From NCBI RefSeq assembly GCF_017255415.1, contig NZ_JAFJZZ010000010.1, positions 1 through 64,000 of the forward strand: a stretch of 64,000 bases of DNA, read 5' to 3'. The notes below the pieces were generated by a model. The model saw only the letters and a program-made list of their open reading frames with translations. It was not told the DNA's origin and made no database searches. Source of the stretch: Clostridium aminobutyricum. Its GTDB lineage: Bacteria; Bacillota; Clostridia; Peptostreptococcales; Anaerovoracaceae. Made by a program: the position numbers and the translations under genes. This document shows, in pieces, positions 63,584 to 64,000 of this stretch (position 1 is its first letter; the number at the start of each line of letters is the position of its first letter).

Positions 63584-64000
63584 ATGAATGATAATTACAC
63601 TAGCCCTTTATCGGAACGGTACCCTAGCAAGGAAATGAAGTACTTGTTTTCACCGGAGATGAAGTTTCGTACTTGGCGCCGTCTTTGGATCGCTTTAGCC
63701 GAAACGGAAAAGGAACTTGGATTAGAAATTACGCAAGAACAGATTGATGAACTCAAGGCGAATGCACTAAATATAAATTATGACGTGGCAAAAGAGCGTG
63801 AAGCGATTGTACGGCATGATGTGATGTCTCACGTTTATGCTTACGGACAGCAGTGCCCGAAAGCAAAGGGAATCATTCACCTCGGCGCGACCTCTTGTTA
63901 TGTCGGAGACAATACCGATCTTATCATCATGACGGAAGGCCTTAAACTGATACGAAATAAAATTATTAATGTATTGGCACAACTTGCCAAATTCGCAGTG
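63584..64000 (+). CDS. purB: Adenylosuccinate lyase, 5' part (runs off window)
   Basis: 139 codons with no stop before the window end. The start reads [20 protein letters not shown], followed by [25 protein letters not shown], then [17 protein letters not shown] and [17 protein letters not shown]. That [12 protein letters not shown] segment is the fumarase/aspartase-superfamily adenylosuccinate lyase signature. It acts twice in purine synthesis, releasing fumarate. AAAGGA lies ~12 nt before the ATG. The catalytic Ser loop lies beyond the window. Confidence 0.93.
   Translation, partial: MNDNYTSPLSERYPSKEMKYLFSPEMKFRTWRRLWIALAETEKELGLEITQEQIDELKANALNINYDVAKEREAIVRHDVMSHVYAYGQQCPKAKGIIHLGATSCYVGDNTDLIIMTEGLKLIRNKIINVLAQLAKFAV

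Overview
This window looks like chromosomal DNA from an endospore-forming, amino-acid-fermenting anaerobe of the Clostridia. Reasons: genes carry strong AGGAGG-type ribosome binding sites and low-to-moderate GC by eye; sporulation genes (yabP, yabQ, ytaF) are present; regulation uses a T-box, a ribosome-type attenuator and many intrinsic terminators; and enzymes typical of anaerobes are present (Fe-S dehydratases, an NrdD-like fragment, formimino-THF histidine degradation). A family-level guess (Anaerovoracaceae-like) is inference only. No rRNA, tRNA, CRISPR array, prophage or transposase gene was seen.

Layout. 1-2.1 kb: an S8 peptidase (-) and TspO (+). 2.2-7.3 kb: a MetN-MetI / ornithine-cyclodeaminase-family / MetQ operon, then a PLP aminotransferase. 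7.3-14.7 kb: a WalR/WalK-type two-component pair, yabP-yabQ-divIC, rnmV, rsmA and an LtaS-type sulfatase-fold enzyme. 14.7-18.1 kb: two acetyltransferases, ybaK, an unknown membrane-anchored protein and ridA. 18.3-28.1 kb: all seven shikimate-pathway enzymes plus the Phe/Tyr branch enzymes. aroK and aroD are on the + strand; aroF-tyrA-aroB-aroA-aroC-pheA-aroE form one - strand operon. 28.2-40.7 kb: branched-chain biosynthesis as divergent units, leuA-leuB-leuD-leuC-leuD-leuC (-) and ilvB-ilvN-ilvC-ilvD (+). ilvA follows at 43.4 kb after a secreted lipase-like protein and a DUF815 ATPase (both -). 44.7-50 kb: a CNNM/CorC-type membrane protein, YtaF, a Ca2+ P-type ATPase and a DUF4234 protein. 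50.6-57 kb: a complete histidine-to-glutamate pathway, hutH-hutU-hutI-fchA-ftcD, followed by GntR and DtxR-family regulators. 58.5-64 kb: alr, a degenerate amidohydrolase, a small alarmone synthetase, an HD protein, an NrdD-C-terminus-like small protein and the 5' part of purB, which runs off the end.

How it works together. The window is an amino-acid economy region. It can make chorismate, Phe and Tyr precursors and Leu/Ile/Val, import methionine-type substrates, and degrade His to glutamate with capture of the one-carbon unit on THF. Each major unit has its own visible control. The aro operon has a sigma-A-type promoter and a 37-codon leader peptide whose residues 11-20 are eight-tenths aromatic (YFWFSFTFYF), followed by a terminator and a matching antiterminator strand. 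leuA has a canonical T-box with a CTC (Leu) specifier. The divergent leu/ilv promoters flank a perfect 10-bp inverted repeat. The hut operon has a 14/15 match to the CodY box upstream of it.

The most interesting items are the aromatic attenuator, the duplicated leuCD pair in one operon, the metNIQ operon interrupted by an ornithine-cyclodeaminase-family gene, and several large structured palindromes. One of those, at the aroD/aroE convergence, resembles a pair of IS3-type ends turned into a bidirectional terminator.
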